From JBEKHT01 sp049516595 (GTDB lineage: Bacteria; Chloroflexota; Anaerolineae; Anaerolineales; RBG-16-64-43), in NCBI GenBank assembly GCA_049516595.1, contig JBEKSY010000002.1, forward strand, positions 62,001 to 126,000: a stretch of 64,000 nt of DNA, written 5' to 3'. Shown one piece after another: positions 35,946 through 45,101 of this stretch (positions are counted from its first letter, which is position 1; each line of letters opens with the position of its first letter). The position numbers and the translations under genes were made by a program. The notes beneath the pieces were generated by a model. The model saw only the letters and a list, made by a program, of their open reading frames with translations, was not told the origin of the DNA and did no database searches.

Positions 35946-37607
35946 ATGGGTGTTCTGCGGATAAGCACTGGCGTGGCACGTCGATTGCGCGGCCGGCGCC
36001 TGTACACTTGGCCACTGATGGCCACGCTCTTGATCTGGTCTGTCACTCTTGTTTTCTTGATGGTGACGGCGCTGCGGGAAACCGGCGGTCGCCTGATCTA
36101 CGGTCTCGATGATGCCTACATCCACATGGCTGTGGCGAAGCATTTGGTTCAGGACGGGGTGTGGGGGGTGACGCCATACAGCTTCTCTTCTTCTTCCAGC
36201 TCCATTCTTTGGCCGTTGCTATTGTCCGCCGGATTTGAACTTTTCGGGATCAACCAGGTTCTCCCCTTGGCATTCGCCATCGCCGCCTCGTACTTGCTAA
36301 TCATCCTGGTCTTTCGATGGCTTAAGAAGTTGGGTGCAGGGACGGGATGGACGTTTGTCATCTTGCTCAGCCTTTTGTACTTCACTCCTTTGCCACCCTT
36401 AATGCTGGATGGTATGGAGCACATCCTTCAGGTGCTTCTTGCGCTTGGGTTTGCAGAGACTCTACTTCGCTTGCTTTCTCGTCCCAACACCAAGCAGTTC
36501 ATCCTGTTGGCAGTACTCGCCTGTCTCTTGGCTTCTGTGCGGTATGAGGGGTTATTCCTAGCTTTTGTGGGAGCGGGGATGTTGCTGGTGCGGCGGCAAC
36601 TGCGAATGGCCCTCGGCGTAGTGCTGGCCGCCGCTTTCCCTGTCTTGATCTACGGAGCCATCTCCGTGCGAAACGGATGGCTTTTGCTTCCCAATTCGCT
36701 TCTTCTGAAGCATGCCCCAACGTCCCTATCGAGCGTTTCGGGGCTCATGAGCTTGGTATCCAGACCGTTTGGTGTGATCAGCGACACGGGTGCTCTGAAG
36801 GTGCCCCAGTGGCAAGTGCTGGCGATTGTCTCTCTGTTTCTCGTGCTAATGCTTGATCGTCGGAAAGAGATTCATGATTATTGGGATCGACGTGTGACTG
36901 GGACCGTCTTCTTCGTGGGCGTTGCGCTTGTCCACTCGGCACTTGTGGGCGTTGAATGGTTTTTCCGCTACGGGGCCTACGTGAATGCGCTGGGCATCTT
37001 TGCCATCGGGCTGCTTGTGAGCAGCCCTCCGGGAGTGCACCTCACTTGGCCCGCGATCCGGTCTGGCATGGTGACCGTGGCAACCGCGATGGGATGTGTG
37101 GCCTTGTTTCTGCCGCTGGTCCGGAATAGCTCCTACGCCCTTCTGAATACTCCGACTGCCTCTCGCAACATCTATGAGATGCAGTATCAGATGGGAGCAT
37201 TCCTGGGCGAGTACTATGCCTCGAAGCCAGTGGCCGTCAACGATCTTGGCGCGGTCGACTTTTTCGCTGACCTTCACACGGTCGACCTATTTGGTCTGGC
37301 CTCTCCGCAGGTCGCCGAATCCAAGCTGGAGGGTCATTGGGATGCAAATGTAATCGGTTCAATCGTGACGAGGAGCGGCGCCCAGGTCGCAGTAGTCTTC
37401 GATAGTTGGTTCAAAGATACTGGCCTACCTGGATCGTGGGTGAGAGTGGAGGAATGGAAGATCGCAGACAATGTGGCGAGTGGCTCGGACACGGTTTCTT
37501 GGTACTCAACCGATCCTCAATCGGCCCAGGAGCTGGCCCACAACCTGAGTAGCTTTCGGGCTGAGTTGCCACGGGATGTGACGGTGCAAGTCTTACCTTT
37601 ACCGTGA
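35946..37607 (+). CDS. GT-C-like membrane protein, VDLYGL family member 3
   Basis: This is the closest relative of the protein at 30918. LRETGGRLIYGLDDAYIHMA, GVWGVTPYSFSSSSSSI, YEMQYQMGAFLGEYY, NDLGAVDFFADLHTVDLFGL and TGLPGSWVRVEEWKI all match it. It has 553 residues from the ATG at 35946. The frame is open back to 35754 inside the previous gene, and a GTG near 35904 cannot be excluded. Two conserved aspartates in the first loop support a working GT-C site. Members 1, 2 and 3 are interrupted only by the 34369 gene. Confidence 0.7.
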   Translation: MGVLRISTGVARRLRGRRLYTWPLMATLLIWSVTLVFLMVTALRETGGRLIYGLDDAYIHMAVAKHLVQDGVWGVTPYSFSSSSSSILWPLLLSAGFELFGINQVLPLAFAIAASYLLIILVFRWLKKLGAGTGWTFVILLSLLYFTPLPPLMLDGMEHILQVLLALGFAETLLRLLSRPNTKQFILLAVLACLLASVRYEGLFLAFVGAGMLLVRRQLRMALGVVLAAAFPVLIYGAISVRNGWLLLPNSLLLKHAPTSLSSVSGLMSLVSRPFGVISDTGALKVPQWQVLAIVSLFLVLMLDRRKEIHDYWDRRVTGTVFFVGVALVHSALVGVEWFFRYGAYVNALGIFAIGLLVSSPPGVHLTWPAIRSGMVTVATAMGCVALFLPLVRNSSYALLNTPTASRNIYEMQYQMGAFLGEYYASKPVAVNDLGAVDFFADLHTVDLFGLASPQVAESKLEGHWDANVIGSIVTRSGAQVAVVFDSWFKDTGLPGSWVRVEEWKIADNVASGSDTVSWYSTDPQSAQELAHNLSSFRAELPRDVTVQVLPLP

Positions 37608-37643
37608 GCGCTTCTGAAGAATCCTGTCCGTGGGGGTCTGTCC

Positions 37644-38999
37644 TTGAAGATAAGAAGAGGTTTGACCTTCTCGATGAACTGGATAGGGGCAAGGGAGAGC
37701 GGCTCCCTGGCCATCCTCCTGACTCTAATCTTCGCCAGCACCCTTGCGTATTCCTTCTACTTTCACATCCCTCCCCAAGTCGATGCACGCGCCTATGACG
37801 CGATCGGTTGGAACCTGGCGACAGGGCATGGATATCGGGGTGGCCTAACGGGCCCTCTGGCGCAGGATCAATCTATCGGCCGGGTTGGACCTGGGTACGA
37901 GTTCTTCCTGGGAGCACTGTTTTGGCTCTTGGGGCACAGTTACCCGGCGGTCTGGGTCACCCAAGCCTTCCTGCACACAGCGAGTTCCAGCTTGGTCTTT
38001 CTCCTGACCAAAAGGCTGATTCCGGATGAACGGGAGAGTGTCTTTCGGCTTTTCTCGACCGCGGTCTTCGGGTTCCATCCCGACCTAATTCAGATGGTCG
38101 CCATGCTGATGACCGAGACACTCTACATCTTCCTGATGATCTCCGCGGTCTATTGCATCTTGTCCTACCTGTCGCGTCCCCGGGTAGAGGCAGCCATCGC
38201 AGGTGCGACGATCCTGGCCCTCGCTATTCTGACTCGCCCGTCCGCCTTGGTCCTGTTGGGGGTCTTTGCGGTGGCGTTGGTCTGGCGGAAGAGCCTTAAG
38301 ACCCTTCTGGTCGTCTTGCTCATCCAAGTCGTCCTGATCGGTCCCTGGACCTTGAGGAATTACCAGCTTTACCACAGTTTTGTTCTCACCAACGCGGCTG
38401 GGGGATATGACCTGTGGGTGGGCAACAACCCAAGCTCCAATGGGGAGCTGCAACCCACCCAGGAAATCACCTCCTATCTGCAGGAACAGGGATTCATTGC
38501 CACAGACAAGAAAGGGATTAGCGAGGTCGTACGATTCGCCATTGATCAGCCTTGGCCGTTCTTCCGATTGCAGATTGTGAAGACCATCAAGTATTTCAGC
38601 CTGATCCGCACCTCCGCCTGGTGGTCGAACTTGAGCGGTCTCTCCCGGGAGATCACACTGGTCCTTTCGTCCGGGTTCAGTTTTGTCTTGTTCCTGCTCG
38701 GGATCCTGGGGGCCTTCCTGGCTTGGCGTGACAAGCGAGGCCAAGCTAGGTGGTTATTGCTTTTCGCCGCTGCCACACCGGCATCTGTGATCCTGATCGT
38801 GGTCGAAACGCGCTATCGCTACCCGCTCTACCCGTTTTTGGCCGTCTTTGCAGGCTTGGCGCTGACCCGGATTGCAAGAAAAGAAACATCGGCCCAGGGA
38901 CTAGTTTGGGTTGGCGGGGCACTCCTAATCAATTCTCTGATTGATGTGATCGGGAGCCTCCCGACTATCCTCGAGCGGCTTCATGTGCTCTTGGGCTAG
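37644..38999 (+). CDS. GT39-type (PMT/ArnT-like) membrane glycosyltransferase
   Basis: This 451-residue protein is the most conventional GT-C of the set. The first helix is followed by PPQVDARAYDAIGWNLATG, with the catalytic-type Asp, then GYEFFLGALFWLLGHS, LTRPSALVLLG and a final VETRYRYPLYPFLAVFAGLA typical of dolichyl-phosphate-mannose-type transferases. About ten helices are predicted. A periplasmic loop contains YDLWVGNNPSSNGE. Start: the TTG at 37644 has GGGGG upstream; an ATG at 37674 is the alternative. It is the last of the membrane-gene block, 31 bp before a GT4 train. Confidence 0.78.
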   Translation: MKIRRGLTFSMNWIGARESGSLAILLTLIFASTLAYSFYFHIPPQVDARAYDAIGWNLATGHGYRGGLTGPLAQDQSIGRVGPGYEFFLGALFWLLGHSYPAVWVTQAFLHTASSSLVFLLTKRLIPDERESVFRLFSTAVFGFHPDLIQMVAMLMTETLYIFLMISAVYCILSYLSRPRVEAAIAGATILALAILTRPSALVLLGVFAVALVWRKSLKTLLVVLLIQVVLIGPWTLRNYQLYHSFVLTNAAGGYDLWVGNNPSSNGELQPTQEITSYLQEQGFIATDKKGISEVVRFAIDQPWPFFRLQIVKTIKYFSLIRTSAWWSNLSGLSREITLVLSSGFSFVLFLLGILGAFLAWRDKRGQARWLLLFAAATPASVILIVVETRYRYPLYPFLAVFAGLALTRIARKETSAQGLVWVGGALLINSLIDVIGSLPTILERLHVLLG

Positions 39000-39030
39000 G
39001 TCCGCCCAGAGAACAATCTGAGAGCTCGGG

Positions 39031-40182
39031 ATGCGCATCTGTCTTCCCACGGGGATCTTTCCTCCTGACATTGGCGGACCCGCTGCCTACGTCCCGCAGA
39101 TTGCCAAACGTCTGCAGGAGCGCGGCCATCGGCTAGAGGTAATCACACTAGCTGACCGCCCGGCCGAGACCTCGGCATCCTATCCATTCGTTGTCCACCG
39201 CATTCGCCGCGCGGAGATACGCGTGGTTCGCATGGCCAGGACGGTCGTCGAAATTGCGACGGTGGCGCGCAGGTCGGATTTGATCTTCGCGAACGGCCTT
39301 TTCCTTGAGGCGGCCCTCGCCGCGCAATTCGCCCGCAGGCCTCTGGTCGTGAAAATTGTTGGCGATTGGGCGTGGGAGCGAGCCGTGAATTGGGGTTTGA
39401 CTCGCGACGACCTGGAAGAATTCCAGGCGCGGCGCCAAGGTTCGCGAGCGGAACTCCTGAAGTTCCTACGCAGTCGGGTCTTGGGCAAGGCGGTCCTGGT
39501 CATCGTCCCCAGTCACTACCTTGGGGAGGCGGTGCAGAGATGGGGGGTTGAGCCCGCGCGGATGGTATGCGTCTACAATGCATCCGACGGCCCCGGGGCC
39601 CGAGGGGCATGCTCTTTGCCTGAGTTTCAAGGAGCAACGCTGTGCACGGTCGCGCGCCTTGTGCCTTGGAAAGGGCTAGGATTGCTGATCCGCTTGATCG
39701 GGGACCTTCCCCATACCCGGCTGGTGATTATTGGGGAGGGGCCCCTTCGAAGCTCCCTGGAGAGGCAGGCCAGGGAGATGGGCGTCGCTTCACGCGTTTT
39801 TTTTATGGGCCGTCTGGCGCCATCCGAAGTAGCCGGGTGCCTCGCCGCGGCGGATCTATTCGTCCTCAACTCAACCTACGAGGGTCTCCCGCACGTGGTC
39901 TTGGAGGCATTTGCTGCGGGTGTGCCCGTCGTGGCCACTGCGGTGGGGGGAGTGCCTGAGGTTGTCCAGCATGGCCAGAACGGATGGCTTGTGACTCCCG
40001 GTCAGGATACCGCGCTGCGCGAGGCCGTTCAGAGACTGATCTCGGATATCCCTCTGCGCCGGAAATTGATCGAGGGGGGGCAAAGGACACTGGTGGAGAA
40101 GTTCGCTTGGCCTCGTTTGGTGTCCGAAACGGAGGAGGCACTCATGCGTGCCTTGCACGCGAGGGGGCTGGCGAGAGGATGA
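39031..40182 (+). CDS. Family 4 glycosyltransferase
   Basis: This GT-B transferase of 383 residues opens RICLPTGIFPPDIGGPAAYV, with the G-G-P-A loop. It has VARLVPWKGLGLLI and the donor-binding E-x7-E block STYEGLPHVVLEAF, then VPVVATAVGGVPEVV. The beginning resembles enzymes that act early on lipid-linked acceptors, but the sugar cannot be named. It is the first of six consecutive GT4 genes. The ATG is clear, although the Shine-Dalgarno sequence is weak. Confidence 0.87.
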   Translation: MRICLPTGIFPPDIGGPAAYVPQIAKRLQERGHRLEVITLADRPAETSASYPFVVHRIRRAEIRVVRMARTVVEIATVARRSDLIFANGLFLEAALAAQFARRPLVVKIVGDWAWERAVNWGLTRDDLEEFQARRQGSRAELLKFLRSRVLGKAVLVIVPSHYLGEAVQRWGVEPARMVCVYNASDGPGARGACSLPEFQGATLCTVARLVPWKGLGLLIRLIGDLPHTRLVIIGEGPLRSSLERQAREMGVASRVFFMGRLAPSEVAGCLAAADLFVLNSTYEGLPHVVLEAFAAGVPVVATAVGGVPEVVQHGQNGWLVTPGQDTALREAVQRLISDIPLRRKLIEGGQRTLVEKFAWPRLVSETEEALMRALHARGLARG

Positions 40183-40432
40183 TCCTGGCTCGTAGGGCAC
40201 TCGGGCCCCGATGGCTTATAGTCTGTTTGCCAACTGTCCTCCATCCAGAGCGGATCCTGGGGCGGGCAGGGGCCAACCCCACATCGCGGCCCTTATGTCT
40301 GCCAAATTCGGCATGGGCGGATCGCGCGGCGAGGGTGGTCTCCCGGAGGGTCTCAGCCTCCGGCGCCGTGTGTGAGCGAATATCCTCCTCTCGAGGCAGC
40401 CCATTTAGGAGGAAGGACCGAAAGGGGATCTG

Positions 40433-41608
40433 GTGAATGTCCTCATGCTGGGCGTAGGGGACGCCGGCCTGGACGACGTGAGCAGCGAGCCGGTGCGCAG
40501 GCACCTGGAGTACGCTCGTCGAGCCGGGGGCCACATCGACTTGGTCGTGGACTCGAGGAAGCATGGCCAGGTCGCGCACTCTGGAAAGCTGAGGGTGCTG
40601 TTCACAGGCGGCGCGCGTCCGGCTTACCCTTGGGTTGCTCTTCGCATCGCCGGAGAGGCAGGGCGGGAGAACCCCCCCGACCTGGTCACATCCCAGGATC
40701 CCTTCGCGACCGCCCTGGTTGGGCTCATGCTGCGAAGGCAACTCGGTTGCCCGCTTCTGGTTCAGAATCACTCTGCATTTTATGCCAGCCCGGAGTGGGT
40801 ACGCGAGCGTCCCGTGTTGTTTCGCCTGCTCCGTCTCCTCGGTCGATTCACCTTGCGACGAGCCAATGGATATCGGCTAGTCAACTCGACCGAAGCGCGA
40901 TACTACACGCGGCACCTAGGGCTTTCGCCTGAACGGATTCGCGTCTTGCCGGTCCCTTGCGAACTGGCCCGGTTCCTGGAGTCCCGAAACCCCAGAGATG
41001 TCAGATCCCACAAAGCTGCCTTGGGGATCAACGCGGCGGATCCGGTCTGCCTGTGGGTGGGTCGGCCAGCGCGCGTCAAGCGTTTGCCGGTCCTTCTCCA
41101 TGCCTTTCGGAGAATACTGATGCGAGTTCCTCAGGCGAGACTCATAGTCGCGGGAGATGAAAGCCTGGCCGGCGAAGATTTGCGCCAGGTGCAGGATAAG
41201 GAAGGATTGGGGCAACGGGTGATTTGGGCCGGTGCCGTGCGCTTTGATGACCTGCCCCTCTACTACCAGATGGCGGACGTGTTTCTGTTCTCCTCCGCCT
41301 ACGAGGGCTTTGGTCGCGTCCTGGTGGAGGCGGGAGCTTCCGGACTGCCAGCAGTCAGCACCTGCACGGCAGGTGCCCAGGAGATCGTGCGAGACGGACT
41401 GACAGGGTACTTGGTCGACATTGGAGATGCGGAGGCGCTGGCGAACCGGGCGATTAGCCTCCTGTTGGACCCGGACCTGCGGGCGGAGATGGGGACGGCG
41501 GCCCGTGCCTGGGTTCGAGAACACTTCGATCGCGACAAGGCCTTTGACGCCATTGTAAATCAGTGGCGCGAGGTTGCTGGATTGCCCGCGGGGCCCTCGC
41601 CATCCTGA
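40433..41608 (+). CDS. Family 4 glycosyltransferase
   Basis: This GT-B transferase of 391 residues begins MNVLMLGVGDAGLDDVSSEPV without the usual G-G loop. HSAFYASPEWVRERP follows, then VGRPARVKRLPVLLHAFRRI, the donor site SAYEGFGRVLVEAGASGLPA and CTAGAQEIV. It resembles capsule GT4 enzymes. A GTG at 40433 follows AGGGG at 40423-40427. About 250 bp without a gene precede it; they contain an AGGAGGAAGG stretch at 40407-40416 but no other gene. Confidence 0.86.
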   Translation: MNVLMLGVGDAGLDDVSSEPVRRHLEYARRAGGHIDLVVDSRKHGQVAHSGKLRVLFTGGARPAYPWVALRIAGEAGRENPPDLVTSQDPFATALVGLMLRRQLGCPLLVQNHSAFYASPEWVRERPVLFRLLRLLGRFTLRRANGYRLVNSTEARYYTRHLGLSPERIRVLPVPCELARFLESRNPRDVRSHKAALGINAADPVCLWVGRPARVKRLPVLLHAFRRILMRVPQARLIVAGDESLAGEDLRQVQDKEGLGQRVIWAGAVRFDDLPLYYQMADVFLFSSAYEGFGRVLVEAGASGLPAVSTCTAGAQEIVRDGLTGYLVDIGDAEALANRAISLLLDPDLRAEMGTAARAWVREHFDRDKAFDAIVNQWREVAGLPAGPSPS

Positions 41609-41622
41609 GGTGGCCCGACGCC

Positions 41623-42807
41623 ATGCCCAAGGAACTGGTCTATCTTCTGCCAACCTACGACCCCGAATCGGCGGAACATTTCTATCATCTGTACGATTTC
41701 CTGAGAGGCCTGCATGACCAAATTCCCCTCATCGTGGTCGTTGAGCGTATGTCGGGCCCACAGCGGCCAGGGGGCGGGCTGAGGCTGATCCGCGTCCACG
41801 CCAGGCCTCCCGCCGTTCGGCTGTGCGAAGAACTGTTCCTGTTCTTCTGCGCTCGGCTCAGAGGGGTTCGCAAATTCTACGTGCACTATTCGTATACGGG
41901 GGCGATCGCTGCCTCGCTGGTGGTGCGGGTTCTCGGCGGAGAGTGCTTCTATTGGAATTGCGGGCTTTACAAAGCCTTCACTCCAGGGAGAAGGGCCCCC
42001 CTCCGGGAGCGCCTGGCCCATACCCGGCAAGTGTGGCTCTTGGAGCTTTCCCTTCGGCTGTGCACCTGGCTGGTGACGGGGTCGCCTCGGATGGCGGAGT
42101 ATTATGCGCGAGGTGCCCACTTGCCCATGGGGAAAATCCGATTGCTCCCCAATTTTGTTCAGGCAAAGCGCTTTCAGTCGGTCGGGCGGGAAGAGGCTCG
42201 CAGGCAGCTCGGTCTGGCACCGTCTCAACCGGTGTTCCTGTTCCTCCACCGCGTCTCGTTGCGCAAGGGGGCCGGGTATCTTCCCCAGTTGGCAGAACAG
42301 CTGTCCGGTCAATTGAAATCGTTTACCCTCCTTGTCGCCGGAGATGGCCCATATCTACCCGAGCTGCGTGCGCGAGTCTTGGAGCGTCACCTGACGGATT
42401 ACTTCGACTTTCGCGGATGGGTGCCCAATCGAGAGGTTCCCGTTCTCTTCCGTGCCGCCGACGTCTACCTGATGCCTTCCCAAGAGGAAGGTTTCCCGCA
42501 CGTGCTTCTGGAGGCGATGGCGGCGGGGTGTCCATTCGTGGCCTTTGACGTGGGAGGGGTCCGTGACGTTGTTTCACCCGGACAGCTGCCGTCCATTGTT
42601 CTCCCTGGGGATCTCGATCGGTTTGCTTCCCAATCGCTGCGGGTGCTTGCCGACCTCCCCGAGCGGCGGGCGCTCGTTGAAAACGGCTACCGCCGCGTCC
42701 AGCGCTTCTCGCAGGAACGGGTATCCCGAGCATTCATCGATCTGCTGAGAGGTCACCCCCATGCGTGGAGCGAATTCCAGGGGAAAGAGGGGCCGGTTCC
42801 TTCATGA
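41623..42807 (+). CDS. Family 4 glycosyltransferase
   Basis: This 394-residue GT-B transferase opens KELVYLLPTYDPESAEHFYH. A short hydrophobic run, GAIAASLVVRVLGGECFYWN, may help it sit on the membrane. It has LHRVSLRKGAGYLPQLAEQL, GDGPYLPELRARV and the donor site SQEEGFPHVLLEAMAAGCPF with its E-x7-E spacing, followed by FDVGGVRDVV. The ATG at 41623 comes after GAGGTGG. It overlaps the following gene by 4 bp (ATGA). Confidence 0.87.
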   Translation: MPKELVYLLPTYDPESAEHFYHLYDFLRGLHDQIPLIVVVERMSGPQRPGGGLRLIRVHARPPAVRLCEELFLFFCARLRGVRKFYVHYSYTGAIAASLVVRVLGGECFYWNCGLYKAFTPGRRAPLRERLAHTRQVWLLELSLRLCTWLVTGSPRMAEYYARGAHLPMGKIRLLPNFVQAKRFQSVGREEARRQLGLAPSQPVFLFLHRVSLRKGAGYLPQLAEQLSGQLKSFTLLVAGDGPYLPELRARVLERHLTDYFDFRGWVPNREVPVLFRAADVYLMPSQEEGFPHVLLEAMAAGCPFVAFDVGGVRDVVSPGQLPSIVLPGDLDRFASQSLRVLADLPERRALVENGYRRVQRFSQERVSRAFIDLLRGHPHAWSEFQGKEGPVPS

Positions 42808-43865
42808 AGCGCAGAGGCAATCGGATTGCCTGGATCGGGGTCTGGAGCGCCGGCCATAACAATGTCCGCTATGAGGAATTGCTTCCCAGGCTGTCCAATG
42901 TGGATCGGTACCCCGTCCGGCTACACCGCCTGCGCTGGATCCGGGGGATCCAGCGACGATTTCTTTATCCGTGCCTTGCCATTCTCCTTAGAGGGCGTTA
43001 TCCGATCTTGCTGTGCACGGACCCTCGTCTGGTGCGCTGGTTCCCCGGCCGGGTGATTTGTGAACTGGATGACCCTGCCGATGTCGAGGCCGAGGTGCGC
43101 CTGTTTTCAAGACCCAAGGTGATCGGAGTCGTTGTAGCCAGCGAGGCCATCCGGAGGCTGCTCAGAGAAGCCGGCCTGAGAAAAGCCGTGGAGGTCATCC
43201 CCCAGGGCGTTGCCCTCGAGACCATGGATGAGAAGAAGGCGGAGAACATTCGGCGGAGCCTGCGTTCCTCCCCCCAAGAAGTCCTGATTGGACTCAATCA
43301 ACCGTATGCCTATCTCGGCCAGGAGCTCCACAACCAGCGCGTGGCCGCAATGTACGCCATCGACGGTCTCCTGAGAGCCATGGAGGAAGTGCAGCAGGAA
43401 GTACCCCGGGCCGTGCTTTGGGTCATGGGTCGGGTCAGCCCAGGGGTGGAGGCGTACTCTCATCGGAATCCCTGGCTTCGGCTGACGGGCTACCAGCCGC
43501 ACCACCAGATCCTCAACTTCGTGTCGGCCTTCGATATCGGAGTTTATCCGCGGGCCGGGAATGCATTGGGCGCGGCCAGCATTAAGATCCTCGAATACAT
43601 GGCGTGCGGGGTTCCGACGGTAGGCCTGGCGGTCCAGGAGATGGAGGTGGTCCGAGAAAGTGGCGCCGGAATTGTAGCTAAGGACTGGCCGGAATTTGTC
43701 GCCGGCGTGGTGCAGCTTGTCCGAAACGCAACCTTGCGTCGAGACCTTGGACAGCGAGGCAGAGCCTACACGCAAAGGTACAGCTGGGAGCGGCTGGGCA
43801 CAGCTTATGTGGAGTTGCTGAACCGGATGGTCGAGGGTGCGCCCTTGACCCCGGCGTCGTTCTAG
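42804..43865 (+). CDS. Family 4-like glycosyltransferase, reduced N-terminal domain
   Basis: This 353-residue protein has a short N-terminal half (RIAWIGVWSAGHNNVRYEEL) and the GT4 donor half: GLNQPYAYLGQELHNQRVAA, GAASIKILEYMACGVPTVGL with a kept K-x-x-E-Y-M-A-C-G-V-P core, and ESGAGIVAKDWPEFVAG. The E-x7-E motif is altered to A-S-I-K-I-L-E, as in the GumH/WcaL-like branches. A perfect 10-bp palindrome in its 5' part is within chance expectation. The ATG overlaps the previous stop. Confidence 0.82.
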   Translation: MKRRGNRIAWIGVWSAGHNNVRYEELLPRLSNVDRYPVRLHRLRWIRGIQRRFLYPCLAILLRGRYPILLCTDPRLVRWFPGRVICELDDPADVEAEVRLFSRPKVIGVVVASEAIRRLLREAGLRKAVEVIPQGVALETMDEKKAENIRRSLRSSPQEVLIGLNQPYAYLGQELHNQRVAAMYAIDGLLRAMEEVQQEVPRAVLWVMGRVSPGVEAYSHRNPWLRLTGYQPHHQILNFVSAFDIGVYPRAGNALGAASIKILEYMACGVPTVGLAVQEMEVVRESGAGIVAKDWPEFVAGVVQLVRNATLRRDLGQRGRAYTQRYSWERLGTAYVELLNRMVEGAPLTPASF

Positions 43866-43895
43866 ACCGAGCCAGGATCACCGTAGAGGGCGAAG

Positions 43896-45014
43896 TTGAA
43901 GATTCTGCATCTGGTGAAGGCCACGGGCATCGCGGGCGCCGAAACCCATCTCCTCGTTCTGATGTCTGGTCTGGTGACACAGGGGATGGAGGTCTCCTTG
44001 ATAGTGCTGGAGGATCCGGCGCGCCGGGTTCCCAAGCTGTTAGAGAGGGCGCAGGAATTGGGAGCAGAGGCCCTGGCGGTTCCCATCTATGCTCACCTGG
44101 ATCCCACCCTTCCCAGCCGACTGACTAAAACCCTCCGGGCTCGGCCTTTTGACATACTGCACGCGCATCTCCCGCATGCGGAGGTCTACGGGGACCTCGC
44201 CCTTCACCGGGCTCCGCAACGGGGATTCGTCATAACCCGCCACAGCGACAATCCCTTTCGCAGAAGCTTGCTGTTGAAGCGAATTTTCGCCAATTCACTG
44301 AGGCGAGCCCAAAAGGTGATCGCGATCTCGGAGGCCGTTCGTCATGCGATGATCCAAGTCGAAGGCGTTCCCTCCGAGAAGATCGCGGTCATCCCGTACG
44401 GATTGGACAGCAGAGGATTCCGCAGCGGTCTGGTGCCCGGGCGACTGAGGTCCGAGCTTGGGGTGCCCGATGATCCGCTGGTTGGGTTTGTGGGAAGGCT
44501 TGCCCGTCCAAAGGGGGTGGATACTCTGCTTCGGGCCTTTGTGGATGTCGAGGCAGAGGAACCTCGTGCACGGCTGGTGATTGCGGGGGAGGGACCTTGG
44601 CGGAAGAGGTTGACGCGCCTCGGTCGGGAGCTTGGGCTCAAAAACGTCTATTTTCTGGGCTGGCGCGAGGACGTTGCCGCGATCATGGCCGACCTGGATG
44701 TGCTTGCCATGCCCTCGCGCTGGGAAGGATTTGGCCTTGTAGCCTTGCAGGCCATGTCGCTCGGAAAGCCCGTGATCGCCTCACGAGTAAGTGCGCTTCC
44801 TGAGGTCATCGCAGATGACGTGACCGGTCTCTTGGTTCCAGCGGAGGAGCCTTCCTCCCTCGCCCGGGGGATCCTCAGGCTCATCCACGAGCCTGAGCTC
44901 GCGGCTCAAATGGGTCAAGCGGGATCTCGTCGGGTGATGCAGGAGTTCACCGTCGAACGAATGGTCTCTGCCACGGTCGGAGTCTACCAGCAGGTGCTCG
45001 GCATGATTGGCTAA
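43896..45014 (+). CDS. Family 4 glycosyltransferase
   Basis: This 372-residue classical GT4 begins KILHLVKATGIAGAETHLL with the G-x-A-G-A-E loop, contains HAHLPHAEVYG, ITRHSDNPFRR and ISEAVRHAMI, and closes with VGRLARPKGVDTLLRAF and the donor site SRWEGFGLVALQAMSLGKP. TTG start at 43896 with GAGGG at 43885-43889. Close relatives are found in many capsule and teichuronic-type loci; the acceptor is unknown. Confidence 0.88.
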   Translation: MKILHLVKATGIAGAETHLLVLMSGLVTQGMEVSLIVLEDPARRVPKLLERAQELGAEALAVPIYAHLDPTLPSRLTKTLRARPFDILHAHLPHAEVYGDLALHRAPQRGFVITRHSDNPFRRSLLLKRIFANSLRRAQKVIAISEAVRHAMIQVEGVPSEKIAVIPYGLDSRGFRSGLVPGRLRSELGVPDDPLVGFVGRLARPKGVDTLLRAFVDVEAEEPRARLVIAGEGPWRKRLTRLGRELGLKNVYFLGWREDVAAIMADLDVLAMPSRWEGFGLVALQAMSLGKPVIASRVSALPEVIADDVTGLLVPAEEPSSLARGILRLIHEPELAAQMGQAGSRRVMQEFTVERMVSATVGVYQQVLGMIG

Positions 45015-45038
45015 CGCCGTTCGGCAAGATCCCTCAGG

Positions 45039-45044
45039 TATAAT
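45039..45044 (+). promoter_or_regulatory. Possible -10 box before a GT4 gene
   Basis: A perfect TATAAT is at 45039-45044, 57 bp before the TTG at 45102. No -35 box matches at 15-18 bp upstream (best 2-3 of 6), and there is no TG extension. It may still be an internal promoter, but chance is likely. Confidence 0.3.
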
Positions 45045-45101
45045 CCTCCACTAGATCAACGGCCTGCGCGCTCCGGTTCATGAAGTTGTGCCCTCGCCGC
45101 G

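Noticed and set aside
5218..38999. Any of the polytopic proteins as a Wzx flippase or Wzy polymerase
   Set aside because: None shows the even 12- or 14-helix MATE-like layout of Wzx or the large single periplasmic loop of Wzy; early acidic loops and soluble tails fit GT-C proteins better.
42933..42955. Perfect 10-bp palindrome (CGCTGGATCC, GGG, GGATCCAGCG) in the GT4 gene at 42804
   Set aside because: About one such stem is expected by chance in a window this long when all loop sizes are allowed, and it lies in ordinary coding sequence.
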